A stretch of DNA of 64,000 nucleotides from Aeromonas eucrenophila (GTDB lineage: Bacteria; Pseudomonadota; Gammaproteobacteria; Enterobacterales; Aeromonadaceae): NCBI RefSeq assembly GCF_000819865.1, contig NZ_CDDF01000016.1, forward strand, positions 124,001 through 188,000. The letters run 5' to 3'. Position 1 is the first letter of the stretch, and the number at the start of each line of letters is the position of its first letter. The position numbers and the translations under genes are program-made. The notes beneath the pieces were generated by a model. The model made no database searches. It was not told the DNA's origin and saw only the letters and a list, made by a program, of their open reading frames with translations. Below are positions 35,380 through 44,465 of the stretch, piece by piece.

Positions 35380-35533
35380 AGAACCTGTCGACGACCTGTC
35401 GACGACCTGTCGCGAGAGGTCGTCAGCAAGGTAAAGAGCAGCGCAGGAACCGGAGCGTATAGACATACGTGAGGATTCCGAGTAGCGCATGAGCCTTGAT
35501 CACGGCCTCGTAGCAAGATCGTGCACAGGTTCT
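35380..35533. mobile_element. MITE-like 154-bp element with terminal inverted repeats
   Basis: The left end begins AGAACCTGTCGACGACCT. The right end, read inward on the minus strand, begins AGAACCTGTGCACGATCT; 15 of the 18 positions match. Inside are an 11-base tandem repeat (CTGTCGACGAC, 35385-35406), a GACGACCT / AGGTCGTC hairpin (35401-35424) and a larger imperfect hairpin near 35446-35480 with GGAACC...GGATTCC ends. There is no ORF. The right end coincides with the A of the metL TGA stop codon. No clear target duplication is visible. This looks like a non-autonomous palindromic element mobilised in trans, but the family is not recognised. Confidence 0.6.
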
Positions 35534-37986
35534 CAGAGGCTGGCGCAGATCTGCCAGAGATCGTACTGGATCGCCGCCGCCGTCACCTCACGCCCCGCCC
35601 CCGGCCCCTGGATCACCAGGGGGTTGGTGCGATAACTGTCGCTCTCGATGGCGAAGATGTTGTCGCAAGGCAGCAGGTTCGCGAACGGGTGGTGGGGCTC
35701 CAGCGCCTCCAGCCCGACCCTGGCCTTGCCGTCGTGCTCGAAGCGGGCCACGTAGCGCAGCACCTTGCCGACCCGCTGCGCGCCCTCGAACGCCGTCAGG
35801 ATGGGGGCATCCAGCTCCTTGAGCCTGTCCATGAACTGATCCGTGGTGGCCTTGCGCAGGGGCACGGGCACCAGGTTTTCCAGCTCGATGTCGGCGGAAT
35901 CCAGCTCGAAGCCCGCCTCCCGCGCCAGGATCAACAGCTTGCGACGCACGTCCTGGCCGGAAAGATCTTCCCGCGGATCCGGCTCGGTCAGGCCGTGCTG
36001 CCAGGCCTCGTCCACCAGCTCGGAGAAGGGGCGGCTGCCGTCATACTGCTGGAACAGCCAGGAGAGGGTGCCGGAGAAGATGCCGGAGACTCCCTGAATG
36101 CGATCGCCACTCTGGCGCAGCATCTGGATGCTGGACTGGATGGGCAGGCCCGCCCCGACGGTGGCGTTGTAGCGCCACTGCACCTGGTGATCCCGGCAGC
36201 TCTGCTTGATGCGCTGGTAGAACTCGCTCTCGGCGGCGCCGGCAAACTTGTTGGCGGCGATGATGTGAATGCCGAGCTGGGCGAAGTCCGGGTAGTAACG
36301 GCTCACCGTCTCGCTGGCGGTCATGTCCAGCGCGATCAGGGCATCGAAGCCGTGTTGCTCCAGCTGACCCAACAGTTCGGGCCAGATCAGCGGCTTGGGA
36401 TCGAACCTGTCACGCACCTTGAGGGGATCCAGCCCCTCCTCGTCCAGCAAGCCGCCCTTGGAGTCGAACACCCCGTACAGGGTAAGCGCCAGATTGAGCT
36501 CGTGCTCGAGGCGCGCCTTCTCGCGGCCATAGAGGCTGAGCCAGTGGCCGCCGATGTTGCCCTTGCCGAACACCACCAGGCCGACCCGGGTCGGACGGCT
36601 GAACAGAGCGCTGTGCAGGGCGATGAGCAGGGGCTCGAGCACCACCTGACGCAGTACGGCCACCAGGCTCAGGCCGTCTCTGGCCACCTGCACGAACTCC
36701 AGGGGTTGATCCGCCAGCAACTGATAGAAGCGGTGGCACTGCTCGGCGTTATCGGTCACCCCGGCGCCGACCAGGGCTACCAGGCTGAAGCCTTCCTTCT
36801 GGATGAGGCCGGTGAAGCTGCCCTGCAGCTGGAAGTCCCGCAGCACCTCGAAGGCACCTTCCGCCACCTCGAGGGTGTAGGCCAGACGCAGCACCCGCCG
36901 ATCCGGCTGGCGTTGCAGGGTGAGCGGGTGGAGGCGATGGCGGGCCAGATGGGCCTCGATGGTCGCCACCGTCTGCTCATAGCTGGTCTGGGGCAGCACC
37001 TTGAGCTCGATCAGCGCAATCTGATCCACCGAGGAGACGATGCGGGCGCCGCCGGAGCGCGGTGCCCGGCGCAGTATGTGGGTGCAACCCTCGTCCGGGT
37101 TGTAGCTGCAACGCAGGGTCAGGCGCTGGCGGCTGTCGGCCACCGGCTGCAGGGTGCGGGAATGCAGCACGGAGGAGCCGAGACGGGCCAGCTCGTTGGC
37201 CTCCGCCAGGCTCAGGCGCTCCAGCAGGCGCGCCTCCTTGACCCGACGCGGATCCGCGCTGTAAACCCCGGCTACGTCGCTCCAGATGGTGGTGGATTCC
37301 CCATCCGCCAGCGCCGCCAACAGGCTAGCACTGTAGTCGGAGCCGTTGCGGCCGAGCAGCAAGGAGCGCCCCTCCAGATCCGCGGCGATGAAGCCGGTCA
37401 CGACGATGCGGCCGGGATGCTCCGCCAGACGGGCCTTGAGCAGCTCGCTGGAGATGGCGGTGTTGACCTTGACCAGGGCGCCGTCTTCCGCGCGCAGGAA
37501 GCTGCGGGCGTCGAGCCAGATGGCGGGCTCGCCACGGCTGCTGAGCAGGGCAGCCAACAGGCGTGCCGACCACACCTCACCGAAGGCGAGCAGGCCGTTG
37601 CGCTCGAAGCGATCGAACTGCCCCTCCAGGGTCTTGGCGATCAGCTGGGTATCGTCGGCAAGCTGCTTGCTCAAGTCGAGCAGCAATTCCCCTTCCAGCA
37701 GGCCGTCGATCAGGCTCTGCTGATAGGCGTGCAGGGCGGTGATGGCCTCGCCGGCGGCCTCGTCCCCGGCTTCCGCCAGCTCCACCAGCTGGATCAGCCG
37801 GTTGGTGGTCTTGCCGGCGGCGGAGACCACGATCAGTTCATGGCCGCCGACCTGCTGCTCGACGATGGCCGCGACCCGGCGATAACAGACCGGATCCGCC
37901 AGACTGCTGCCGCCAAACTTGTGCACATGGCGCCGCTTTTGTACCGCTTCTGCTGCCACTGCTACCTCTCCTTGCTGCTGTTCCAT
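35533..37986 (-). CDS. metL: Bifunctional aspartokinase II / homoserine dehydrogenase II
   Basis: MetL catalyses two steps toward homoserine and methionine. The 817-residue protein has the aspartokinase start HKFGGSSLADP near residue 22, GRNGSDYSASLLAAL near residue 225 and SDVAGVYSADPR, then ACT-like regulatory segments. The homoserine dehydrogenase half starts at about residue 463 with GLVVFGKGNIGG and contains IAANKFAGAAESEFY, RYNATVGAGLPI and FSGTLSWLFQQYDG. It is the second gene of metBL, 106 bases after metB, under MetJ control. The stop codon lies at the edge of an inverted-repeat element. Length and domain order match E. coli MetL (810). Confidence 0.97.
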   Translation of the reverse strand: MEQQQGEVAVAAEAVQKRRHVHKFGGSSLADPVCYRRVAAIVEQQVGGHELIVVSAAGKTTNRLIQLVELAEAGDEAAGEAITALHAYQQSLIDGLLEGELLLDLSKQLADDTQLIAKTLEGQFDRFERNGLLAFGEVWSARLLAALLSSRGEPAIWLDARSFLRAEDGALVKVNTAISSELLKARLAEHPGRIVVTGFIAADLEGRSLLLGRNGSDYSASLLAALADGESTTIWSDVAGVYSADPRRVKEARLLERLSLAEANELARLGSSVLHSRTLQPVADSRQRLTLRCSYNPDEGCTHILRRAPRSGGARIVSSVDQIALIELKVLPQTSYEQTVATIEAHLARHRLHPLTLQRQPDRRVLRLAYTLEVAEGAFEVLRDFQLQGSFTGLIQKEGFSLVALVGAGVTDNAEQCHRFYQLLADQPLEFVQVARDGLSLVAVLRQVVLEPLLIALHSALFSRPTRVGLVVFGKGNIGGHWLSLYGREKARLEHELNLALTLYGVFDSKGGLLDEEGLDPLKVRDRFDPKPLIWPELLGQLEQHGFDALIALDMTASETVSRYYPDFAQLGIHIIAANKFAGAAESEFYQRIKQSCRDHQVQWRYNATVGAGLPIQSSIQMLRQSGDRIQGVSGIFSGTLSWLFQQYDGSRPFSELVDEAWQHGLTEPDPREDLSGQDVRRKLLILAREAGFELDSADIELENLVPVPLRKATTDQFMDRLKELDAPILTAFEGAQRVGKVLRYVARFEHDGKARVGLEALEPHHPFANLLPCDNIFAIESDSYRTNPLVIQGPGAGREVTAAAIQYDLWQICASL

Positions 37987-38092
37987 TTAGATCACCACCT
38001 GTTCCTGCGTCTTGCTGCCGGCAGCACGCCCTGTCCGTGGGGTCGACGCACCTGCCGATACCCTCTCCGTGCGGCTGGCTGCCGTGTCGTTA

Positions 38093-39262
38093 TTAGTTTG
38101 CCTGTTGCGCCAACTGCGCCTGTTCAAATGCCTGGGCCAGATCGGCCACCAGGTCTTCGCCGTGTTCTATGCCCACCGACAGGCGCAGCAGCTGGGCGCT
38201 GATGCCCGCCGCCTGTTGCGCCGCCGGGGTCATAGCCCTGTGGGTCATGCTGGCGGGATGGGCCACCAGACTCTCCACCCCGCCGAGGGATTCCGCCACC
38301 GAGAAGAGGCGCAGCGCATCCAGGAAGGCGCGCAGCCCCGCCTCGTTGCAATCGAGCTCAAAACTTAGCATGGCGCCGAAGCCGGACTGTTGACGGCGCG
38401 CAATCTCGTGGCCCGGATGACTCGGCAGGCTGGGGTGATAGATCGTCTTCACCAGCGGCTGTTGCTGCAGGAAGGCGAGGATCCTGTCCGTGTTCTCCTG
38501 ATGGGTGCGCAGGCGCGGCGCCAGGGTGCGAAGCCCCCGCAGGGTGAGGTAGGAATCGAAGGCACCCGAGGTCAGCCCCAGACAGTTGGCCCACCACACC
38601 AGGGAGTCGGCCAGTGCCTGCTCCTTGGCGATGGCGACTCCGCCCACCACGTCGGAGTGGCCGTTGATGTACTTGGTGGTGGAATGCACCACCACATCGG
38701 CGCCGAGGGTCAGCGGCTGCTGCAACAGCGGCGAGAGGAAGGTGTTGTCCACCGCCACCTGGGCGCCCACCTCGTGGGCCGCGGCGGCGATGGCAGCCAC
38801 GTCCACCACCCGCAGCAGCGGGTTGGAGGGAGTCTCCACCCACACCAGCGCGGGTTTCTGGGCGAGCGCCTCGGCCAGGGCCGCCTCGTCCCCCTGATCC
38901 ACGAACTGCACCCGGTAGTGGCCCTTGGCCGCCAGGTATTCGAACAGGCGCCAGGTGCCGCCGTAACAATCGTGAGGAGCCAGCAGCAGATCACCGGCCT
39001 TGAGCAGGGCCGTGGTCACCAGGTGGACGGCGCCCATGCCGGTGCCGGTCACTACGGCGCCCGCCCCTCCTTCCAGCACCGCCAGCGCGTCCGCCAGGTT
39101 GGTGCGGGTCGGGTTGCCGGAGCGGGCATAATCGTATTGACGGGGTTCGCCGAAATCGGCAAAGGTGTAGTTGCTGGAGAGGTAGATGGGCGGCACCACG
39201 GCACCGTGTTGCTGGTCTGTCTCAATCCCGGTACGTACCGCCAGGGTGGCCTTGTGGGTCAT
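38093..39262 (-). CDS. metB: Cystathionine gamma-synthase
   Basis: MetB condenses an activated homoserine with cysteine to cystathionine. The 389-residue PLP enzyme of the Cys/Met metabolism family shows YDYARSGNPTRTNL, the glycine loop TGTGMGAVHLV, DNTFLSPLLQQPL and the PLP lysine in HSTTKYINGHSDVVGG near residue 200. The SLGGVESLVAHPASMTH signature near residue 330 is typical of gamma-synthases. Homoserine succinyl or acetyl ester preference cannot be told. It is the first gene of metBL, divergent from metJ across MET boxes. Confidence 0.95.
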   Translation of the reverse strand: MTHKATLAVRTGIETDQQHGAVVPPIYLSSNYTFADFGEPRQYDYARSGNPTRTNLADALAVLEGGAGAVVTGTGMGAVHLVTTALLKAGDLLLAPHDCYGGTWRLFEYLAAKGHYRVQFVDQGDEAALAEALAQKPALVWVETPSNPLLRVVDVAAIAAAAHEVGAQVAVDNTFLSPLLQQPLTLGADVVVHSTTKYINGHSDVVGGVAIAKEQALADSLVWWANCLGLTSGAFDSYLTLRGLRTLAPRLRTHQENTDRILAFLQQQPLVKTIYHPSLPSHPGHEIARRQQSGFGAMLSFELDCNEAGLRAFLDALRLFSVAESLGGVESLVAHPASMTHRAMTPAAQQAAGISAQLLRLSVGIEHGEDLVADLAQAFEQAQLAQQAN

Positions 39263-39367
39263 GTCACTCTCTCCTTGAACTGTCGCTGGGCGATGGCCGC
39301 TGTGCCTCTGCCACGGCTATCCTGCCATTGCTGGCCTATGGTGAACCACCTTACGCCAGCGCAAAAA

Positions 39368-39399
39368 AGCCGTCAACACTTCTAGACGTCTAAATGGCT
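39368..39399. promoter_or_regulatory. Tandem MET boxes (MetJ operator)
   Basis: A perfect AGACGTCT box at 39384-39391 lies in register with three weaker neighbouring octamers (6/8 at 39368, 6/8 at 39376, 5/8 at 39392). Such tandem arrays bind stacked MetJ dimers with S-adenosylmethionine. The array serves both metBL and metJ. Confidence 0.9.
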
Positions 39400-39472
39400 T
39401 TGCTGTTGGATTGCCATCTAATTCCGTAAGGGTTAAAATCCGCGCTCACGGCCAAATGAGAACAGGTGAATC

Positions 39473-39796
39473 ATGGGTACAGAGTGGAACGGCGACTACG
39501 TCAGCCCCTATGCGGAACACGGCAAGAAGAGCGAACAGGTCAAGAAGATTACTGTCTCGATCCCGCTCAAGGTGCTGAAGGTGCTGACCGATGAGCGCAC
39601 CCGTCGTCAGGTGAACAACCTGCGTCATGCGACCAACAGCGAGCTGCTCTGCGAAGCCTTCCTGCACGCCTTCACCGGCCAGCCGCTGCCCGGTGACGAC
39701 GACTTGCGCAAGGATCACCCGGACAGCGTCCCTGCCGAGGCGCGCGCCATCATGGAAGCGCTCGGCAAGGAGATCGAAGATTTCGACGCAGAATAA
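39473..39796 (+). CDS. metJ: Methionine repressor MetJ
   Basis: MetJ is the ribbon-helix-helix repressor of methionine genes, using S-adenosylmethionine as corepressor. The 107-residue protein keeps the DNA-binding strand [43 protein letters not shown] and the terminal [11 protein letters not shown]. It is nearly the length of E. coli MetJ (105). MET boxes lie 74-105 bases upstream, so it is autoregulated. It is divergent from metBL as in enterics. Confidence 0.98.
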   Translation: MGTEWNGDYVSPYAEHGKKSEQVKKITVSIPLKVLKVLTDERTRRQVNNLRHATNSELLCEAFLHAFTGQPLPGDDDLRKDHPDSVPAEARAIMEALGKEIEDFDAE

Positions 39797-39813
39797 CCCT
39801 GGCAGCATTGCCT

Positions 39814-40608
39814 ATGCCCAATAGCAATCTTCCTTCGATGACGCGGCCCGGTGCCGCGTCATCGCTATCTGCTCCCCCGTCGGCACCCACGCCTTCGTTC
39901 AGCCTGCGCCGCTACCAGCGCGACATCAGCAGCCACCACCACGACTTCGCCCAGCTGGTGATCCCCCTGGACGGCCCCATCGAGATAGAGGTGCAGGGCC
40001 AGGGGCAACGCCTCCTCCCCGGTTTCGCCTGTGTCATAGCCCCAGGTCTGCGCCACGACTACGCCGCCGATCCGGCCCTCTCCTTCCTGGTGCAGGAGAG
40101 CTCCTGGCTGCCGAGCAGCCTGGGTGAGCGCCCCTTTATCGAGCTGGATGAACCCCAGCGCCACTACCTCGCCTTCCTGCGCCAGCTGGTCGGCCAGGGC
40201 CGCCACATCGAGGGTATGGAGCAGGTCTGGCTCCAGTTGCTGGCCGGGCAGCAGGAGCCACGCCTTCCCCCGAGCCGCATCGATCCCCGCATCGCACGGG
40301 TGCAGCGCCACATCGAGGCCCACCTCGCAGAACCCCTCGGCAACGCACGCCTCGCCGCCCTCGCCTGCCTAGGCCAGAGCCAGTTCAAGCACGCCTTTCG
40401 CCAACAGCTCGGCATGAGCGTCTCCCACTACATCCGGGCGCGGCGCATGACCTTGGCCCGCACCCTGCTCGCCCAGACCGCCCTGCCCATCGGCGAGATA
40501 GCCTGCCGCTGTGGCTATCAGAATCAGGGGGCCTTCGCCGAGCGCTTCCTCACCGAAGCCGGGCTGACGCCCTCCGCCTGGCGCCAGCAAAACGGCCGCT
40601 TGCCGTAA
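39814..40608 (+). CDS. AraC-family transcriptional regulator
   Basis: The protein (about 264 residues) has an N-terminal cupin-like sensing domain ([22 protein letters not shown] ... [16 protein letters not shown], with metal-type histidines) and a C-terminal AraC DNA-binding pair of helix-turn-helices: [30 protein letters not shown] and [31 protein letters not shown], followed by the usual GLTPSAWRQ. The start is uncertain: TTG 39808, ATG 39814 and ATG 39838 are all in frame and none has a strong ribosome site. The ligand and target are unknown. Its gene neighbour is csaA. Confidence 0.88.
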   Translation: MPNSNLPSMTRPGAASSLSAPPSAPTPSFSLRRYQRDISSHHHDFAQLVIPLDGPIEIEVQGQGQRLLPGFACVIAPGLRHDYAADPALSFLVQESSWLPSSLGERPFIELDEPQRHYLAFLRQLVGQGRHIEGMEQVWLQLLAGQQEPRLPPSRIDPRIARVQRHIEAHLAEPLGNARLAALACLGQSQFKHAFRQQLGMSVSHYIRARRMTLARTLLAQTALPIGEIACRCGYQNQGAFAERFLTEAGLTPSAWRQQNGRLP

Positions 40609-40693
40609 CGGGTCGGCTCGCCGCCGAAGACAAGCCGGACCCGGATCGGGCATGCTGGTGCTCAGACACAGCAGGCAGATTCGAGGAGCAAAG

Positions 40694-41032
40694 ATGCAGA
40701 CCATAAGCTGGCAGGATTTCGAGATGGTGGAACTTAGGGTCGGCACCCTGGTGCGGGTCGAGCCCTTCCCCGAGGCGCGCAAGCCCGCCTACAAGGTATG
40801 GGCGGACTTTGGCCCCGAGCTCGGCGTGCGCAAGAGCAGCGCCCAGATCACCGACCTCTATCAGGCGGAGGATCTGGTGGGCCGCCAGATAGTGGCGGTG
40901 GTGAACTTCCCCCCCAAGCAGATAGGCCCCATCCAATCGGAGTTTCTGCTCACCGGCTTCTACCGGGCGGACGGCGCCGTGGTGATGGCCATCCCGGAGC
41001 AGGCGGTGGAGAATGGCGCCAAGCTGGGCTGA
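40694..41032 (+). CDS. csaA: CsaA/YgjH-like tRNA-binding protein
   Basis: The 112-residue protein is a stand-alone tRNA-binding (TRBD, OB-fold) domain. It has [32 protein letters not shown] and SSAQITDLY, the classic CsaA signature, then [20 protein letters not shown]. CsaA was described as a secretion-related chaperone in Bacillus, while the domain resembles the tRNA-binding C-terminus of MetRS. Its physiological role is unsettled. The ATG at 40694 has GAGGAGCAAAG before it. A symmetrical terminator follows. Confidence 0.92.
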   Translation: MQTISWQDFEMVELRVGTLVRVEPFPEARKPAYKVWADFGPELGVRKSSAQITDLYQAEDLVGRQIVAVVNFPPKQIGPIQSEFLLTGFYRADGAVVMAIPEQAVENGAKLG

Positions 41033-41070
41033 GTCAGCGGATAAAACGGCAACCACCGTCGGATAAAACG

Positions 41071-41098
41071 AGAGAGGCGACCCCGGGGTCGCCTCTCT
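41071..41098. terminator. Terminator between convergent csaA and permease genes
   Basis: 14-base arms AGAGAGGCGACCCC / GGGGTCGCCTCTCT. The T-tract (CGTTTTATC) is on the minus strand, so it mainly ends the permease transcript. Confidence 0.8.
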
Positions 41099-41120
41099 TG
41101 TCTGCGTCTTGCCTGACGAG

Positions 41121-42389
41121 TTATTTCAGCAGGCTGAACAGCAGCGCCGAGACCGCCAGCGACCCTGTCAGCAGGATGAAGCCGTTGGTCCAGCCCTGGC
41201 GGAAGCGGGCCAGCGCCTCCACCTTGTAGATGGCCACCACCGGCATGATGAACAGGATCATGGCGATGACGGGGCCGGAGAGGGTCTCCATCAGGCCGAG
41301 GATGCCGGGATTGATGACCGCCGCCCCCCAGATGGCGAAGAACATCAGGGCGATGCCGAGCCTGTCGGCCTTGGCCAGCGACAGGCCGGTGGGCTTGGCG
41401 ATCAGGCTCTTGAGGCTCTCCCGCGCCCCCAGGAAGTGGCCGAGGAAGGAGGAGCTGATGGCGATGAAGGCGATGAGCGGCCCCAGGGTCACTATCACCG
41501 GGTTGTCGGTGATGTTGGCGAGATAGGAGAGCACCGAGACGTTCTGAGCCTTGGCCTCGGCCAGCTGGACCGGGGAGAGGCTCAGCACGCAGGAGAAGAC
41601 GAAGAACAGCACGAAGCCCACCAGCATGACGGTGGTGTTGCGCAGGATGAGACCGCTCTTGGCCTCCGCCTGCTCGCCGTATTCCCGCCGCTGCACGTTG
41701 GCAAAGCCGGAAATGGCGGCGGCATGGCTGAAGGCGAACACCGTCACCGGCAGCGCCAGCCAGACGGTGTTGAGGAAGCTGGCCCCCTCAAAGGCAGTCA
41801 TCTGTGGCCACTGCCACTGGGGAATGAGGTAGCAGGAGAGGGCCGCCAGAATGGCCGCCAGCGGGTAGACCATGAAGGCGAAGGCGCGCAGCATGGCTTT
41901 CTCCCCCGCCATCATCACGGCGATCATGGCGAACACCAGCACGCCGGAGAGCATCACCCGGTTCGGGGCGGCCATGTCGAGCTGGTTGATCATGAAGCTC
42001 TCCACCGTGTTGGTCAGGCCGACACCGTAGATCAGCAGGATCGGGAAGATGGAGAGAAAATAGAGCGCCGATATGAGGCGGCCGGCCATCTTGCCGAAGT
42101 GCTCCTCCGCCACCTCGGTGAAGTCGGCATGGGGGCGGGAGGAGGAGAGCACGAAGCGCGCCAGCCCGCGATGGGCCAGGAAGGTCATGGGGCCGGCCAG
42201 CACGGCGACGATGATCAACGGCCAGATGCCGCCGAGCCCCAGATTGATGGGCAGGAACAGGATGCCGGCGCCGACGGCGGTGCCAAACAGGCTGATGACC
42301 CAGTGGGTGTCGTGACGACGCCAGCCGGTGTGGGCGACGACGGATTGGGAACCGGACAGCTCCCGGGTGACCTCTGCAGATAAACTCAT
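41121..42389 (-). CDS. HAAAP-family amino-acid permease, SdaC (serine)-like
   Basis: This 422-residue protein has about eleven membrane helices and belongs to the hydroxy/aromatic amino-acid permease family. It shows WVISLFGTAVGAGILFLPINLGLGG at the first helix, the family's most conserved segment, and VFAFSHAAAISGFANVQRREYG, typical of the serine/threonine (SdaC/TdcC) branch. These are proton- or sodium-coupled symporters. No serine dehydratase gene is adjacent, so serine is the best guess and not shown. A long AT-rich leader precedes it. Confidence 0.85.
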   Translation of the reverse strand: MSLSAEVTRELSGSQSVVAHTGWRRHDTHWVISLFGTAVGAGILFLPINLGLGGIWPLIIVAVLAGPMTFLAHRGLARFVLSSSRPHADFTEVAEEHFGKMAGRLISALYFLSIFPILLIYGVGLTNTVESFMINQLDMAAPNRVMLSGVLVFAMIAVMMAGEKAMLRAFAFMVYPLAAILAALSCYLIPQWQWPQMTAFEGASFLNTVWLALPVTVFAFSHAAAISGFANVQRREYGEQAEAKSGLILRNTTVMLVGFVLFFVFSCVLSLSPVQLAEAKAQNVSVLSYLANITDNPVIVTLGPLIAFIAISSSFLGHFLGARESLKSLIAKPTGLSLAKADRLGIALMFFAIWGAAVINPGILGLMETLSGPVIAMILFIMPVVAIYKVEALARFRQGWTNGFILLTGSLAVSALLFSLLK

Positions 42390-42802
42390 CGTTAATTCAC
42401 TTTTTGTCAGTATTTAAATCTGCAGTTATTGTGCTATCTCAGCATTTAATTCTCAAAATTCGACACTGGCAGATCCCACTGCCAAAGCTCGCGTCGGCCA
42501 GTGAGATTGGGAGCAGGATCTCATCCTCATAATTCATCAAATCTGAATTTAGGCAATATGGCGATATATAAAACCAAAATATCACTTCTGGTTAATTTTT
42601 TATTTTGATAGATGTGGAATTGCCAGAATTACACGATTAATCATCTCGCAGCGAATGACCTGGCGATTACGAATCACTGCGGTTGTCGCACCTTGCCAGC
42701 GGATATCCCTGCTAAGCGTCATAAAGCCAGCGAATAGCACTAATGAACAGGGCGACCCTGAGGCCGCCCTGTGGATGTCGAGACAATGAAATCTCAGCCT
42801 GC
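42390..42802. other. AT-rich intergenic region between cysQ and the permease gene
   Basis: A 413-base gap whose part from about 42400 to 42720 is strikingly AT-rich against the rest of the window. It is expected to carry the promoter of the permease gene, and such islands often bind H-NS-type proteins. An 8-base ACAGGGCG / CGCCCTGT hairpin at 42747-42772 may end the cysQ transcript. No reliable ORF was found. Confidence 0.5.
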
Positions 42803-43615
42803 TCAGTGGGCCAGGATCTTGCCCCAGGCCAGCGCCGGATCCCCCATCACGATGAAGTCCGGGTTCTCCAGCGACTCCGTCTCGTTGTAGCTCAGCGGCT
42901 GCAGCGCCAGGCTGAGGATGCGACCCCCCGCCGCCTCGACGATACACTGGGCAGCGGCGGTATCCCACTCGCCGGTAGGGCCGAGCCGCACATAGCAATC
43001 GGCCGCCCCCTCCGCCACCAGGCAGGACTTCAGGGAGCTGGAGCCGAGCGGGATCAGCTCGTAGTTGATGGCCGGGTTGAGGCGGCGGGTCAGCATCTCC
43101 AGCTTCTGGCGACGGCTGATGGCCACCACCAGCGCATCCGGCTGATCGTGCTCGTGGTGCATGGCGCTGATGGGGTAGATCTCGCCGGCGGCCTCCTTGA
43201 AGGCGCCGTGACCGCGCACCGCCCAGTAGAGCACGTCGGACTCGGGGGCGTAGATGACCCCGAGCACCGGCACGTTGTCCTGCACCAGGGCGATCAGGGT
43301 AGCGAAGTCGCCGCTGCCGGCGATGAACTCACCGGTGCCGTCGAGGGGGTCCACCAGCCAGTACTGGCGCCAGTTGGCCCGCTGGCTGAAGGGCACATCG
43401 GCCGCCTCTTCGGTCAGCACAGGGATATGGGGAGTGAGCGCCGACAGCGCCTGCTTGAGGTAGGCATCGGCAGCAAGATCGGCACTGGTGACCGGGGTCG
43501 CATCCTCCTTCAGCTGACGCTCGAACTGACCGCCGTGATAGATCTCGTGAAGGATCCGCCCCGCTTCGCGGGCTATCTCCTTGACCCCAGGCACCCAGGC
43601 CAACAACTCCTGCAT
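42803..43615 (-). CDS. cysQ: 3'(2'),5'-bisphosphate nucleotidase CysQ
   Basis: CysQ removes phosphate from 3'-phosphoadenosine 5'-phosphate, a by-product of sulfate assimilation. The 270-residue inositol-monophosphatase-fold protein has the metal sites PVTSADLAAD, LTEEAAD, WLVDPLDGTGEFI and the second signature GEWDTAAAQCIVEAAGG. It matches E. coli CysQ (246) with a slightly longer C-terminus. It lies 43 bases after nudE and shares its direction, the nudE-cysQ pair next to type II secretion genes being conserved in vibrios. Confidence 0.96.
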   Translation of the reverse strand: MQELLAWVPGVKEIAREAGRILHEIYHGGQFERQLKEDATPVTSADLAADAYLKQALSALTPHIPVLTEEAADVPFSQRANWRQYWLVDPLDGTGEFIAGSGDFATLIALVQDNVPVLGVIYAPESDVLYWAVRGHGAFKEAAGEIYPISAMHHEHDQPDALVVAISRRQKLEMLTRRLNPAINYELIPLGSSSLKSCLVAEGAADCYVRLGPTGEWDTAAAQCIVEAAGGRILSLALQPLSYNETESLENPDFIVMGDPALAWGKILAH

Positions 43616-43658
43616 ATTGCTACCCTCTGTCTTTGATTATCTTTGCGCCCTCGAGGGG

Positions 43659-44267
43659 CTATTTTTCCTGCTCCGCCAGCCATTTCTGGGCCAGCAGCAG
43701 GGCACTGATGCTGCGCGACTCGGTAAAGTCCGGGCGCGCCAGCAATTCGTCGATGCGGTTCAGCGGCCAGGGGATCACCTCGAGGGGCTCGGGCTCGTCG
43801 CCGATGCGCTGCTCCGGGTAGAGATCCAGGGCCAGCAGTATGTCCATCCGGCTGGAGAAGTAGCCGGGGGCCAGGGACACCTGCTTGAGGGGGATCAGGC
43901 GGTTGGCACCGAAGCCCGCCTCCTCCATCAGCTCCCGGTTGCCCGCCTCGAAGGCGTTCTCGCCCGGATCGATCAGCCCCTTGGGGAAGCCCAGCTCGTA
44001 ACTGTGGGTACCCGCCGCGTATTCGCGCACCAGCAGCAGGTGATGGGCGTCATACAGCGGCACCACCATGACGGCGCCCCGGTTGCCCCCCCGCATCCGC
44101 TCGTACACCCGCTCTTCCCCGTTGCTGAATTTCAGGTGCAGGGATTCCACCTTGAACAGCCGGCTCTCGGCCACGATTTCGGCCTTGAGGATCTCCGGCT
44201 TGCTCTTGTCCTGAGCCAGGGTCTCGACACTGAGGTGTACGGGTTTGCGCTTGTGGGAGTCACTCAT
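43659..44267 (-). CDS. nudE: ADP compounds hydrolase NudE
   Basis: NudE hydrolyses ADP-ribose, AppA-type dinucleotides and NADH. The 202-residue protein carries the Nudix box GLIDPGENAFEAGNRELMEEAG (G-x5-E-x7-REUxEExGU) and the NudE-specific surroundings LVREYAAGTHSYELGFPK, APGYFSSRMDILLA and GDEPEPLEVIPW. It is about 15 residues longer at the N-terminus than E. coli NudE. The ATG at 44267 gives MSDSHKRKP. It is probably co-transcribed with cysQ. Confidence 0.94.
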   Translation of the reverse strand: MSDSHKRKPVHLSVETLAQDKSKPEILKAEIVAESRLFKVESLHLKFSNGEERVYERMRGGNRGAVMVVPLYDAHHLLLVREYAAGTHSYELGFPKGLIDPGENAFEAGNRELMEEAGFGANRLIPLKQVSLAPGYFSSRMDILLALDLYPEQRIGDEPEPLEVIPWPLNRIDELLARPDFTESRSISALLLAQKWLAEQEK

Positions 44268-44465
44268 CGGGGGCTGACAGCTCGTTAAAAAATCGTGCTT
44301 CAAGAGTAAACGACTCCCACTCCGAACACCACGGGGCCGAGGCGGGAAAGCGGCCTTAAAGATCCGCTGGGATACCGAGTTCCCGTCACCAGTTAATGGC
44401 ACCGGGTGATCCACTCATTACCCGAGCCAATCGCCAAGCGGCGCCCTCCGGCAGAGGGGGCTCTG

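Noticed and set aside
35366-35535. The element at metL as a phage attachment site
   Set aside because: No integrase or tRNA is near, and the terminal inverted repeats and internal hairpins fit a palindromic mobile element better.
35521-38202. A long plus-strand frame opposite metL
   Set aside because: Antisense shadow of metL, with repetitive composition and no motif.
41043-41054. A third AACGGCAACC terminator
   Set aside because: Only one arm is present and no complementary arm follows, so it is not a hairpin.
42600-42998. A 132-codon minus-strand frame in the cysQ-permease gap
   Set aside because: Most of it overlaps cysQ out of frame, and the remainder is AT-rich without a ribosome site or motif.
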